A stretch of DNA of 64,000 nt from Amaurobius ferox (lineage: Eukaryota; Arthropoda; Arachnida; Araneae; Amaurobiidae), in assembly GCA_951213105.1 (NCBI GenBank), contig OX578142.1, positions 115,007,065 to 115,071,064 of the forward strand, in the 5' to 3' direction. Below, piece by piece: positions 48,243 to 59,522 of this stretch (position 1 is the stretch's first letter; each line of letters opens with the position of its first letter). The notes under the pieces were generated by a model. That model had not been told where the DNA came from. It ran no database searches and was given only the letters and a program-made list of their open reading frames with translations. Made by a program: the position numbers and the translations under genes.

Positions 48243-48626
48243 TATAAGGAATGCTCTTCAAAATGTCCATATTTGGCTATATTTGGATTCACATTACCGA
48301 AAATATAGTCAAAATTGCAAAAATGGCGCCAAGTTGAAAAATTGATGAATTGATTATTAAAATATTTAAATATATGGACTATATTGTTTATTGAGGATGC
48401 TATCAATATCGATAATTGTTAATTTCGAGTTGCGTAAAATATAAGTTAATTGGGTACGAAATAATTTTAGATGTTATCATCCGGATGTACAATTTACCAC
48501 GCCAAATGAGCCATTTAACGTTACAAACACTGCCGTGGAACTTTTCACCACCGTTAATGAAGTAAATTCATATAAATGTAAATTCATGTAAATTATATAA
48601 GGAAAGTCATGTGCTGCCCACATCAA
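48243..48626 (-). mobile_element. HINE-1 5' variant fragment
   Basis: It matches the 5' part of the copy at 1-842 (shared CTATATTGTTTATTGAGGAT and ATGAATTGATTATTAAAATA-type blocks) and ends TTTGATGTGGGCAGCACATG on the minus strand. No 3' part. Confidence 0.7.
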
Positions 48627-48821
48627 ATTTTTTTTTTCAGTGTTGATGGACCAACAGCCATTATTACTGAGAACATTAATGAACGATGGCTCATTTTGTG
48701 TGTTTTAATGGGATATACCCACTGTGGTGTAAAATTTGAAGACGAATTTGATCTAAATTTTCAAAACTAAAAGGACTGATTTTAATCAATTACGTCTTTT
48801 GTATATATATAGATATATTTA

Positions 48822-48976
<155 letters not shown>

Positions 48977-49694
48977 TCGATTCTTGAGATTCTTTACTTC
49001 GTACGGTAAAAACTATTACATATAAAAACATGAAATTTGGTACACTTGTAGAAATAGCTTTGGGGAATACGCTGAAATGAACCGTTCTTTTATATATATT
49101 GTAGTTAAAGAAATATTTAATATCAAAGACAAAATATTTAAGTTGCGAGTTGGCGTCCTGGATAGACTAGCAATAGCAAGACCAGACAGGTACCTACATG
49201 GTATCCTTTTACAGCAGGTACCTTCATGGGTGAATTTTTTCAGGATGGAGCCCCCTTTTTTAAATTCGATGTAGTTTTTGAGATATTTTACTTTTTATGC
49301 ATTTCTGAAGTGAATTTTTGTTTTCGTATCGGCACGTCTAGCTATTTTTCTGTCTCGTTCCGTAAAAACTATAGCATACAAAGATAAGAAATTTGGTACA
49401 TTTATAGAGAAATTACAGGGTAATACGATGGAAAAACTGTTTCTCGATTTAAACTTCAGTTTGGCATAAAATAGCTCGCGAAGGGAGCTCAGGATCAAGA
49501 AATTCAGTTTTTGGATTCCCTGGGCTAAGAAAAATCCCTGCTTTTCCTTCCTTCGGAAAATAGGTAAGGATAGAAAAGAGACTTTGAAAGCAGAAAATTT
49601 AGGAAAGATCGATATGAAGCGTGCTGTGCGAGCTCTCCGAGTAGGAGGCGAAGCCTCTCGATGGGGATTGAGTGAGCAAGGGCAGAGCCCCCTA

Positions 49695-49695
<1 letters not shown>
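48977..49695 (+). mobile_element. Short Helitron-like element within (TA)n
   Basis: The right end is strong: GAGGCGAAGCCTC palindrome, then GGGCAGAGCCC hairpin, then CCTAG directly followed by TATATA. The left end is proposed at TCGATTCTTGAGATTC, directly after TATATA. The interior carries two diverged copies of an ~80-bp unit (AAAACTATTACATATAAAAA / AAAACTATAGCATACAAAGA then GAAATTTGGTACA) at 49005-49075 and 49358-49430. No coding capacity. Confidence 0.65.
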
Positions 49696-50743
<1,048 letters not shown>

Positions 50744-51144
50744 TTACGAGGTATATTTGAAATTATTAATAATATTATTTACAAATACTTCCGGGTATTG
50801 GTAATTTTGACAAATGCGTTTAAGTTTATTGATGTGGAGAAAGTGAAACTGAGAATCAGAAAGTCGATGTATTCGAAATAGCTGGTTTAAAATGATGTTT
50901 CTAAACAATTGAATAGAATTACAAGAATGATATGATAGCAGCTTTATGATAGTGAAGTTGTAAGAATCTTTTTTATCATATAGATTGGTGATTACATGAT
51001 TATTGAGGGTATCTAAATTTAGGTCTAAAAAATTAACAGTTTGACTAACGCAAGGCTCATTAGGAATTAATTCAAGGTTAGACGGGTAAAAATCAATATT
51101 AATGGGATAGGAATCATCAATGATAATACAAATTAAGTCGTCAA
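50744..51144 (-). pseudogene. Reverse transcriptase fragment (palm YVDD box to thumb)
   Basis: On the minus strand an uninterrupted frame of about 130 codons starts at YRYVDDLICIIIDD, the YxDD catalytic box of reverse transcriptases. It continues with VNFLDLNLDTLNNHVITNLY, YDKKDSYNF and a helical region around LFRNIILNQLFRIHR, ending at a stop at 50744-50746. The order box, FLDL, YDK, helical thumb is usual for non-LTR and Penelope-like RTs. There is no initiator Met, because the palm's N-terminal half is lost at a (TA)n-rich break at 51144-51175. No GIY-YIG or other endonuclease follows. It is too short to assign a clade. Not the same protein as the element at 52.7-53.5 kb. Confidence 0.75.
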
Positions 51145-51970
51145 CATATCTATATATATATATACTGTATATATAAGGAATTCAATTTAAATGTACCCTA
51201 GGCTTGAGCACTCTAGATCTGCAAGTACAGCTCCAGTTATACTAAGACTTTTCGTAAACAATTTTGAGACGACTTTACTTTTGTGTAAAGAGATTCTTGT
51301 TTTGTCCTTGATTCTAGTTTTTTAACATGAATATATTTTTGTGATATTTCCAAGCTTTTTGTAGAAATATTTTTCAATATGATTATGCAACAATGATGTG
51401 GCAGGCATTGCAAATTTGCAATAGATGATCAATGGTTTGCAAATCACAGATGACAAAAAGGTAAAATTAAAAAAATGAATTTTTACCTCGGAGGGTATTC
51501 TTCAGAATTTCGACGCTTCTCAGCATAATACCCATAATGATAACATAATACCAAATTAAAAAAAAGTAGAACAAAATCTTTTAAATTTCTAAAGTTTATA
51601 AATCAATAAATTAAATTCACTTCGTTTGGAAACAGCTGTTTATTTGTCTAGACAAAATGTCTGCCATGTAATCAAAACTCCTGCTTTTGTATCATTCGCA
51701 TTCGGGTATCGACTACAGCTGAAATCACTAAAAATATTTGGACGAAAATTCGGAAAATGGTTGATTTTCGGTTTTTTAACTTTTAAACTAATTTCAATTT
51801 AAAAAAAATCTCAGTTAACTATATTTTCCGGGTACATAAATTACTTCTGTACTGAAATTAGTCTCAGTCCGGAACTTTAATTTCACTCCACAGACGACAC
51901 AGAAAGATGCACTCTCCATATACAGGCAAGCATTTTCTTTTATTATGTAACACAGATCAACAATATTTCT
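51145..51970. other. Spacer, possibly upstream part of the RT element
   Basis: On the minus strand short readable stretches (for example IEKYFYKKLGNITK near 51340-51390) are broken by stops. Nothing firmly assigned. Confidence 0.35.
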
Positions 51971-52063
51971 CGAGTATCTTATATAAAAAAGGAAGATGTC
52001 TATGCGTCTGCGTGTGTCTGTCTGTGCGGCCTGTAGTGGGAAACCTAAGCGGATACCCCAAGT

Positions 52064-52731
52064 AGATAAAACCAAGGACAAATCGTTTTTAAAAAAACCG
52101 AAAGGTCTTTTATTTAACATCCTAAGAGACGTACGAAATATTGTTAAAAACTGCCAGAGAGCTTTCGGACGTATATACGCCCTTCATCAGTGGCTACATG
52201 AGTACTAAAAGCATGGAATGTTTATATAAATATAGAGACCATTTTGAAACAAATTTGCATAATATATAAAATGGTAAATGAACTTACTAAAATAATACAA
52301 GAAATATACACGCAAATTACAAAATAAGTTTAAACGCTTACGAATTTTAAAATATTATAAGAAAAGAACTAATACATATTCCTGAGAATGACGTCACAAA
52401 TAACTTTTAAGCGATTTGAATTGCATAGAGTCGAGAATGAGTCGCCAAGCATAACTTAAAATTTGAACAGGATCAAAATTACAAATGGATTCACGGTAAA
52501 TATAAATAAACAGGGATTCATAAAGAAGAATACTACGTGGATTGCTACAACAAACCAAAAGGAAATTTTTTTAAAAAAACAGGAATAAATTTATCATTAG
52601 TCACATATTGAGCAAGAGCCTTAGAAAGTTTACCAGATTTGACATCGCGAGCATGTTCTGCTAAACGGATGCCAACAGTACGTTTTGTACTACCAATGTA
52701 AAATTTATAGTCACCAGCAGGGGATAGCAGG
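52064..52731 (-). repeat. Left inverted arm of Penelope-like element
   Basis: It matches the reverse complement of 53166-53865 with scattered differences, from CTGCTATCCCCTGCTGGTGA at the inner edge to GATAAAACC near 52064. On the minus strand it encodes a second GIY-YIG fragment (52545-52731) that goes out of frame in an A/T run near 52560. Confidence 0.88.
52152..52199 (-). ncRNA. Hammerhead ribozyme motif, intact core
   Basis: Read on the minus strand: GCCA, CTGATGA, a stem (GGGCGTA pairing with TACGTCC), GAAA, GCTC, TC, TGGC. This follows hammerhead order: stem I (GCCA with TGGC), the CUGAUGA core, stem II, GAAA, a minimal stem III of one A-U pair closed by four bases, and a cleavage site after UC. 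One extra A lies between the core and stem II. Hammerheads with very short stem III are known from Penelope-like elements. Self-cleavage is predicted, not shown. Confidence 0.75.
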
Positions 52732-52739
52732 GGGTAAAA

Positions 52740-53504
52740 GTGGACTCCTGTATCCCCGCTAATTCTTTCCATCCTGTATCCTCTAAAAAAGCTTCTTTTA
52801 ACGCGTATTTTAATCGGGCATTTAATGTTTGCTCTTCTATCCCCGCTTTAACTGATGAAATTAATTTTATTTTTAAACTTGGCCATGAGGCTGCTTATTC
52901 TTTTGAATTTATTCATAAGATGTTCGCCCACGTTCGTCTTAAATTCACTCAAGTTGATACTAAACTTGTTGGTATTACAGATCGTTTAGTCCATAAATCT
53001 AGTGTTCCTTTCCATCCTAGGATTTTTCGTCCTTTTATTAACTTCTGCCGTGAATTTGGTTTCAAACCCGCTCACTCTAACATTACCACTTTATTTAATC
53101 GTATTCGATCAGACAAACTTGGAAATTTTGATGGCTTTAAAAGCTTTGCTGGGGTGTATGTCGTTCTCCTGTTATCCCCTGCTGGTGACTATAAATTTTA
53201 CATTGGTAGTACAAAACGTACTGTTGGCATCCGTTTAGCAGAACATGCTCGCGATGTCAAATCTGGTAAACTTTCTAAGGCTCTTGCTCAATATGTGGCT
53301 AATGATAAATTTCTTCCCGTTTTTGAAAAAACTTTCCTTTTGGTTCGTTGTAACAATCCACGTAGTATTCTTCTTTATGAATCCCTGTTTATTTATATTT
53401 ACCGTGAATCCATTTGTAATTTTGATCCTATTCATATTTTAAGTTATGCTTGGCAACTCATTCTCGACTTTATGCAATTCAAATCTCTTAAAAGTTATTT
53501 TTGA
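52740..53504 (+). pseudogene. Penelope-like protein, C-terminal RT thumb plus GIY-YIG endonuclease
   Basis: An open frame of 254 codons. Residues about 8-60 (SFHPVSSKKASFNAYFNRAF...) look like the thumb/linker after the RT domain in Penelope-like proteins. The GIY-YIG nuclease starts at GVY (138-140) and YIG (154-156), with Arg165, His169 and a probable catalytic Glu214 in YESLFIYIY; the C-terminus is intact. The endonuclease nicks DNA for target-primed integration of the retroelement in the nucleus. The first codons (M1-C4) are read through the inverted-repeat junction, so this ATG is accidental. The RT catalytic part that should precede is missing, so the piece cannot act alone. Overlapping minus frames are shadows. 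Confidence 0.88.
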
Positions 53505-53865
53505 CGTCATTCTCAGGAATATCATGCTTGACGTTTTTCTTAAATTTGTATTAGTTCTTTTCTTATAATATTTTAAAATTCGTAAGCGTTTAAACTTATT
53601 TTGTAATTTCCGTGTATGTTTCTTGTATTATTTTAGTAAGTTCATTTACTATTTTATATATTATGCAAATTTGTTTCAAAATGGTCTCTATATTTATATA
53701 AACATTCCATGCTTTTAGTATTCATGTAGCCACTGATAAAGGGCGTATATACGTCCGAAAGCACTCTGGAAGTTTTTAACAATATTTTGTACGTCTTTTA
53801 GGATGTTAAATAAAATACCTTTCGTTTTTTTTTTTAACGCTTTGTCCTTTGTTTTATCTATTATA
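53166..53865 (+). repeat. Right inverted arm of Penelope-like element
   Basis: It contains the GIY-YIG end of the open frame, an AT-rich 3' untranslated part and the second hammerhead-like motif. It ends in TTTGTTTTATCTATTATATG. Confidence 0.88.
53726..53774 (+). ncRNA. Hammerhead ribozyme motif, core mutated
   Basis: Same layout as the left-arm motif: GCCA, CTGATAA, stem GGGCGTA/TACGTCC, GAAA, GCAC, TC, TGG. The core reads CTGATAA instead of CTGATGA. The changed G corresponds to hammerhead G8, which takes part in catalysis, so this copy is predicted inactive. Confidence 0.7.
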
Positions 53866-54202
53866 TGCAGACGTGACCAATCTGGATTATTTGACGGATA
53901 TTCCAAGACCTGAACAGGTGCAGCTCAGCTTTATTCCTCTTTTATTTCAAATTAGGTGTTTATTTAATTTATGTTTTAGCCCAAATTACAACGATTTTAG
54001 ACGCTATTCTCACATCGATTTTTTAGCGAACTAAAGTATTATCACAGAGTTTCGATCTTGACACCAATCGTAAAGATCGAAAAATTATCTTTAAAAAAAG
54101 TATACACGGAATCCACTCTATCAACGGATGAATATTCATTAATTTGGTAAAAATAGAAACTTTTCGTGCGTTTTAAACCTCTCCGATTTTTATATTGCAA
54201 TA
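53866..54202. other. Spacer, nothing recognised
   Basis: Possibly pre-insertion host sequence. No supported feature. Confidence 0.4.
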
Positions 54203-54204
54203 TA

Positions 54205-54762
54205 CAGGGTGTCCAGTGCTATCGGTGCCCAATGGCTGTTTCCTCAACCGTTAGTCACAGAGATATACTTCTAATTGCAAAAATGTTTTAAATTTTAAAA
54301 TCTATTATCTTAGAAACAGTTTAAATCAATAAATGCATTTCTGAAAGAAATACGAAATATGAATTTTTATACGGTTCCCCGGTCCTACCAATTATATTTA
54401 GCAAAATCATCCTCATACAATTTCATGCAAAATAAAAAAAAATCTTCCATTCTCAGCACAAAAAATGCTCAAATTTAAACAGCTACAAGTCGGTCAATTT
54501 TGGTCGTAAAAGGATGATTTTTTTTTTTTTTTTTTTTTACATAAAATTGTATGAGGATGATTTTCCTAAATACAATTGGTAGTACCGGGGGACTGTATAA
54601 AAATTTATATTTCGTATTTCTTTCAGAAATGCATTTATTGATTTAAACTGTTTCTAAGGTAATAGATTTTAAACTTTAAAACATTTTTGCAATTGGAAGA
54701 ATATATCTGTGACTAATGGTTGAGGAAATAGCCATTGGGCACCGATAACACTGGACACCCTG
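54205..54762. mobile_element. Fold-back MITE, TA target
   Basis: It begins CAGGGTGTCCAGTGCTATCG and ends CACTGGACACCCTG, with TA at 54203-54204 and 54763-54764. The inverted arms are about 230 bp each (54205-54434 and 54530-54762) around a ~95-bp centre with a T-run of over 20. No coding capacity. The TA duplication points to mobilisation by an IS630/Tc1/mariner-type transposase. Confidence 0.88.
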
Positions 54763-54764
54763 TA

Positions 54765-55085
54765 TAATAAAATGCCATTCAATGTTTATAATTTAACGAC
54801 AGCTCCTAAATGAATTACAGATTACTCGAGAAATAAAATAACTTCATAAACCCATCTTTTGATTAATTATACTTTTTTTACCAAGCCATGTCTTTGAATC
54901 AACCGAACTTCCTACATTACCGAGCGGTCCCCTCAACGAGTTAGTATATATGGAGGGAGACCGGTCCAATCTTCCCTATGTTAGTAACATGGTCAAACAT
55001 TGAGCAGGTGCAGTTGGTCGAGGAGGAGAAGAAAATTCATGATTTGGCGATTTATCGCCTAAACTGTATAGTGTACCTTCTGTTT
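54765..55085. other. Unrecognised spacer
   Basis: No supported feature. Confidence 0.5.
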
Positions 55086-56384
55086 TTAACACTTTACAAC
55101 AAAGTTGAAAAGTGTTTATGACGTTGTTCATTCTGTCTGTCTGTCCGTTAGCACGATAACTGCCGTAAAAATGCCTTAATCAAAATGAAATTTTAGTATG
55201 TTGTTCAGACGGTCGGTAGGACCTATGGGAATATAAATGAATAATATCACCCAATTAGTTTCGGATTGAACCCGGGTTGAAAAAATGAAATACATTGAGC
55301 CCTATGGGACCTAATTTTTCAAACATTTTTTAAGCGGATTTAAAATTCACAAATTGCTTCGAAAATTCTAGGTAATATTCAAATTGTTCCATAAAATATA
55401 TAAAAAAAATTCAGCGAAATATATTCAGTAGTTTTTTAAATAAAAATTAAAATAATAATTACACCTCTTATATGAAACGATCACGTGACCATGGTATGAA
55501 ACGATCACATGACCCACTTCAAAATGATATATGGCATCCATCTTGTTTCAAAATCGTGATTTTTTTAAGTTCTTTTTAATTCATATTGAGTGTTGTATTC
55601 GTCCTAAAACTACTTTATTTTTGCTTAAATTCTGTTCATCTACATACTGAAACAACGCAATGACAATATATTTGAGTTCAAATGCTCATCTAAATTTGAT
55701 TATTTCTACAACTAAGCCTATTTTTCACCTATGTAAAATGTAAACAGCAAAATATGTAGAATGAGTTGTATTAGAATTCCTGTATTTTTTAACACAAAAT
55801 AATTTAGTCCATGGAGTCTGCATGGCTGTTATGAATGAAATATTAATTGATTTTATAAAGAGAAGGACGATTTTTTTCGATGAAGTTTTAAGCATAGAGT
55901 TTAATTATTTGTAGCTCCATGGTCTTAAATAAAATGTTTAAATAAAATAAATTATTATGGTATTGTGATGAATGAAATGAATGGGAGAAAGTTATGAATG
56001 AAATCCTGTTTTTATAGAGAGATCCAGGCGTGTTATTTTTTCAATGACGCCATTTGAATTAATTTCAGTTGTTTTCGATGAAGTTTTCAAATATAATGAA
56101 TTATCGTAGTATTATGATAATTCTAAAACTATTACCGAGGAATGTATAACATTTTAGAGATGTTTAAACCAGGCAATGTATATTTCAATGCCGTCATTTG
56201 AATGAAGTTCATTTTATTCGATGAAGGTTTAAGTTTTCAAATATAATAAATTAATGCAGAATTGTGATAAGTTTCAAAATATTACCGAGGAATGTATTGC
56301 ATTTTAGACTTGTTTAAATAAATTTGCATTGAAGTTGGAAAGTGTTTCATAATCAATGCTTTAAGCATGATGGATCTTTCTTGT
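55086..56384 (-). mobile_element. HINE-2 full-length copy F
   Basis: The minus-strand 5' end is ACAAGAAAGATCCATCATGC at 56384 and the 3' hairpin AACACTTTTCAACTTTGTTG / TAAAGTGTT lies at 55088-55116. The (GTCT)n tract is only about three units. Paired GATCACGTGA / GATCACATGA motifs lie at 55480-55512. Confidence 0.88.
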
Positions 56385-57668
56385 TTTCTAACTTCTAGAG
56401 GATGAGGGGGAACAGGAAGTTGTTATACGTGTTTTACGTTATAGGATTTTAACGAATATGTATGAAGAAAAATACGAAATAGGATTAGAATATTTTATTA
56501 TCAAAAAATTTAATTACCAAAGAATAATTTTGTTAATGAAGTCAATTCCGTAAAACAAATTGAACTACAAAACAATTGCAAATACAATATGATATGAAAT
56601 GATTACAAGTCTACAAATTGGAGAATATGCGTAATATATTTAAAAATAATTAAAAAGTATATGGAAATATTGTATGCATGCTTGCGTAAAATGTAGAATT
56701 CTCCACTTTTATCTTTGAAAGTTGTGTTAGCAGTATCCATATACGCTTTGAGGCGTAATACGACTGAGTCATTTTTACATCTAATTTATTTTAATATATT
56801 GTAAGCGTACTGTCAAATATACAACAATGTAATATTTGCAATAATAAAATATTTGACTTTATTTATATATTTTTTTTGTTTATAAAATGACATTTCAGAA
56901 TAAAGTACAAAATTATGTCTGAATTCATAAATAGGGGCTCTATTAAAATAGCCTTGATTTTTAAACTGTCAAAACGTGTTCGGAAGGTTTTTTCATGTTT
57001 AATCGATATAGAATTTTGAATTTTTTAAAAATGTTTTTCTATAAAGTATAGGAAATAAATAAGATTATAAAATATTATGGCACAAAATACAAAAATTGCA
57101 TTTCATTATAATAGTTTCAGAGATTTGGCAATTCGTTTGAAAAGTGCTTTAAATACAAATTGCGAAATTTGCATCCAGAATTAAATTGACCATAAGCACA
57201 ATTACAGTGGGCTAACCCAATGTGGCATAAAAATATCAAATGTTGTACATATATTAAATATTAAAAACTTATAGCAAAAATTGCAGATCAATCTATCCAA
57301 AATTATTTCTAAAAATTTAAAAAAAAAATTAAAGCATTAAGACCAAAATTATAATTAAAGCTATGTGCAGAATTAAGTTTTAATGACCTTTGAATAGAGT
57401 TAGTTTTTTATTAATGCTTCTGCATTTGTAATGTAAAGTATGTAAGTAAAAATGTATGATGTAAGTAAAAATGTATGATGTAAATAAAAAGTATGATGTA
57501 AGTAAAAATATTTTTATTGGTAGAGCTGTTTCTAGATCAAGAAGTCTATTAAATTATGATGAGGAGAATTTGAGGTTCTTTTAGAGTTAAGATTTCTCAT
57601 TAAATAGATTGCTAACGCATGATCAAGAAGTCGGTGATTCAAATGGCAAGGCATATTTTTTTCTCGAG
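56385..57668. other. AT-rich region with a ~19-bp tandem repeat
   Basis: Positions 57435-57510 repeat GTATGATGTAAGTAAAAAT about four times. The rest has no recognised feature. Confidence 0.6.
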
Positions 57669-57676
57669 AACTAAAC

Positions 57677-57950
57677 AAGAGTTGTTGTTGTTGAGACCCA
57701 GACCGTCCGACCTACCAGAAAGGTGTAAGGTAACTGTTTGGACGGCCGGGAAGAGCCACTCAAATTAGACCGGAACCCAGTGGGGGAGGCATCCACAGGG
57801 ACCGCACTCTCCTTCCCCTACCACCAACCTCTCCGAAGGACCTACGGACCCAGATGTGAACACGGCGGCAGTTTTAGCAGCGGGGGGAAACGAACCCGGA
57901 CCAACCGAGTGAAATTCCCGCGTGCTAATAACCACTGGGCTACCACGGCA
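57677..57950 (-). mobile_element. tRNA-derived SINE (SINE-C), full length
   Basis: On the minus strand the head GCCGTGGTAGCCCAGTGGTT (A box) and CCGGGTTCGTTTCCCC (B box) are tRNA-like. The body contains GGACGGTCTGGGTCTCAAC and ends in (CAA)n. An 8-bp duplication AACTAAAC flanks it at 57669-57676 and 57951-57958. The element is much more GC-rich than its host DNA. Frames on both strands reflect this composition. Confidence 0.9.
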
Positions 57951-57958
57951 AACTAAAC

Positions 57959-59239
57959 TGTATACCAAATACTCTTTGAATTTTGGATGTAATACCAAAA
58001 TACTCTTTGAAAACACTGGGAGTTTGATGATACAGCCTTTGATTTGTGAACGGGGGGGGGGATATATCTTTTTAATCGAGATGTTTATATGAAATTAATT
58101 CTAATCAGTATCGGCACCTATAGAATTTATCCGGAGGGATTCATGGATAAGATTAACAACATTGACTAGTTTGATGTCCGCCTTTGTGATTTTGAAGTAC
58201 CCCCTTGTCTTCCCCTATAGGCGTCCATGCTAACTAGAAATACTTATTAAGTACGAGTTACTCTGAACTAGAAAAGACATCATGCTCATATATCATATAT
58301 CTTTATATAAAATGCACTGAAAAGTTATGATGTAAAATCTAGTTGACATTTCCAATGAATGTAAACTATTATTATATTTTATTATGAGCGTAAAATTTTA
58401 TCATACGACACGTCTTTACTCTCATTATCTAAACTCTTATTTTTCTTCCCTAGCCACCCAATCTTGCGAGTCTCCAACCGTCGCCAAGTTCTACCTCGAA
58501 GGAAAAACATACGAGGATACCGAAAATAACTCTATAACTATCAGCAAAGTACTCCAAATGTTTTTTTAAAGTGTTAGAATGCCATTATAAGTCTTTTGCA
58601 ATATCACAAACACCAAAAATAAAGCAAAACTTCTAATTATACAGCATTAAAAGCAATGAAATTAATAGCCAAATGAAATGCACCAAGCTAAAATCTAGCA
58701 AAAATACTTTTTAACTATATTTGTAAGATATATGATGAAAATAAATCTTATCCATGAAAAGAGTAACGCAATCCTTTTACATGCTTTTACTTGCAGCCGT
58801 AAGTACAACAGTACATAACCATTATTTTACCATTTATATTTCTCAAGTACGCTTTCGGTCTGAAATCGCCATTGAAATGTGTAGGGTCACAGTCGGAAGA
58901 AAACGCTGTCTTGGGAAATTCGTCCGTACAACACCTGCCTTTATCTTTGACGCTGATTGCAACCCTTAAGCTCTCTCCATATATACTACCTCGATGGGGT
59001 CCTATTTCGGAGCCTTTCTACATACTGAAGCCATGGCCTCTCACGGGGGAATCGTGTTGACCATTCGCGCATGACGTCCTGACGTGTGATCAAGATTTGA
59101 CGATTTTATTTGTAACGCGAGAATGATTTTAGTTCAAAACAGTCAATTTGAAAAATGAATTTTGGTGAATTTATTTCTATTGTGAGAATAATTTTAGTTA
59201 AAAACAGGCAGTTTGGAAATTGATTTTAATGGTTGTATA
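57959..59239. other. Unrecognised region
   Basis: No gene identified. A G-run of nine to ten lies at 58053. Short frames at 58384-58569 and 58754-59060 carry no family motif. Confidence 0.45.
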
Positions 59240-59522
59240 AGAATTGCGGATTTTTTTTTCAAGCAAAATTATTTAACTCTGGAGTCTGGAATAAAAGTGG
59301 TATGTATGAAATATTAATTGCGTTCACATAAAGAGCCAGACGATTTATATTTGAGTAAAGTTCATTTTTCTCGATGTTCAAATATAATAAATTATTATAA
59401 TACTGTGATAATTTAAAAAATGTCAGCGCTGAATGTATCGTATTTTAGAGATGTTTAAATAAAATTGTATTTCAGTTGGAAAGTGTTTCATAACCAATGC
59501 TTTATACATTATTGATCTCTCG
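59240..59522 (-). mobile_element. HINE-2 5' variant fragment
   Basis: It carries the 5' palindrome-like AATGTATAAAGCATTGGTTA, AACACTTTCCAACTG and the CTCTGGAGTCTGGAATAAAA block shared with 2996-3300. No 3' half. Confidence 0.65.

Larger units (their letters stand above)
52064..53865 (+). mobile_element. Penelope-like element, 5'-truncated with inverted arms
   Basis: A plus-strand fragment (52732-53865) encodes the end of an RT and a GIY-YIG endonuclease. In front of it, the sequence 52064-52731 is an inverted copy of 53166-53865, so the two arms form a ~0.67-kb inverted repeat around a unique ~430-bp centre. Penelope-like elements are known for terminal repeats (pLTRs) in direct or inverted order and frequent 5' truncation. 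Both arms carry a hammerhead-like motif. The RT catalytic region is absent. Confidence 0.85.

Noticed and set aside
52545..52772. Separate minus-strand GIY-YIG gene
   Set aside because: It is the inverted left arm of the Penelope-like element, frameshifted and incomplete.
57738..58016. Arg/Pro-rich frames on both strands
   Set aside because: They are read through the GC-rich SINE-C.
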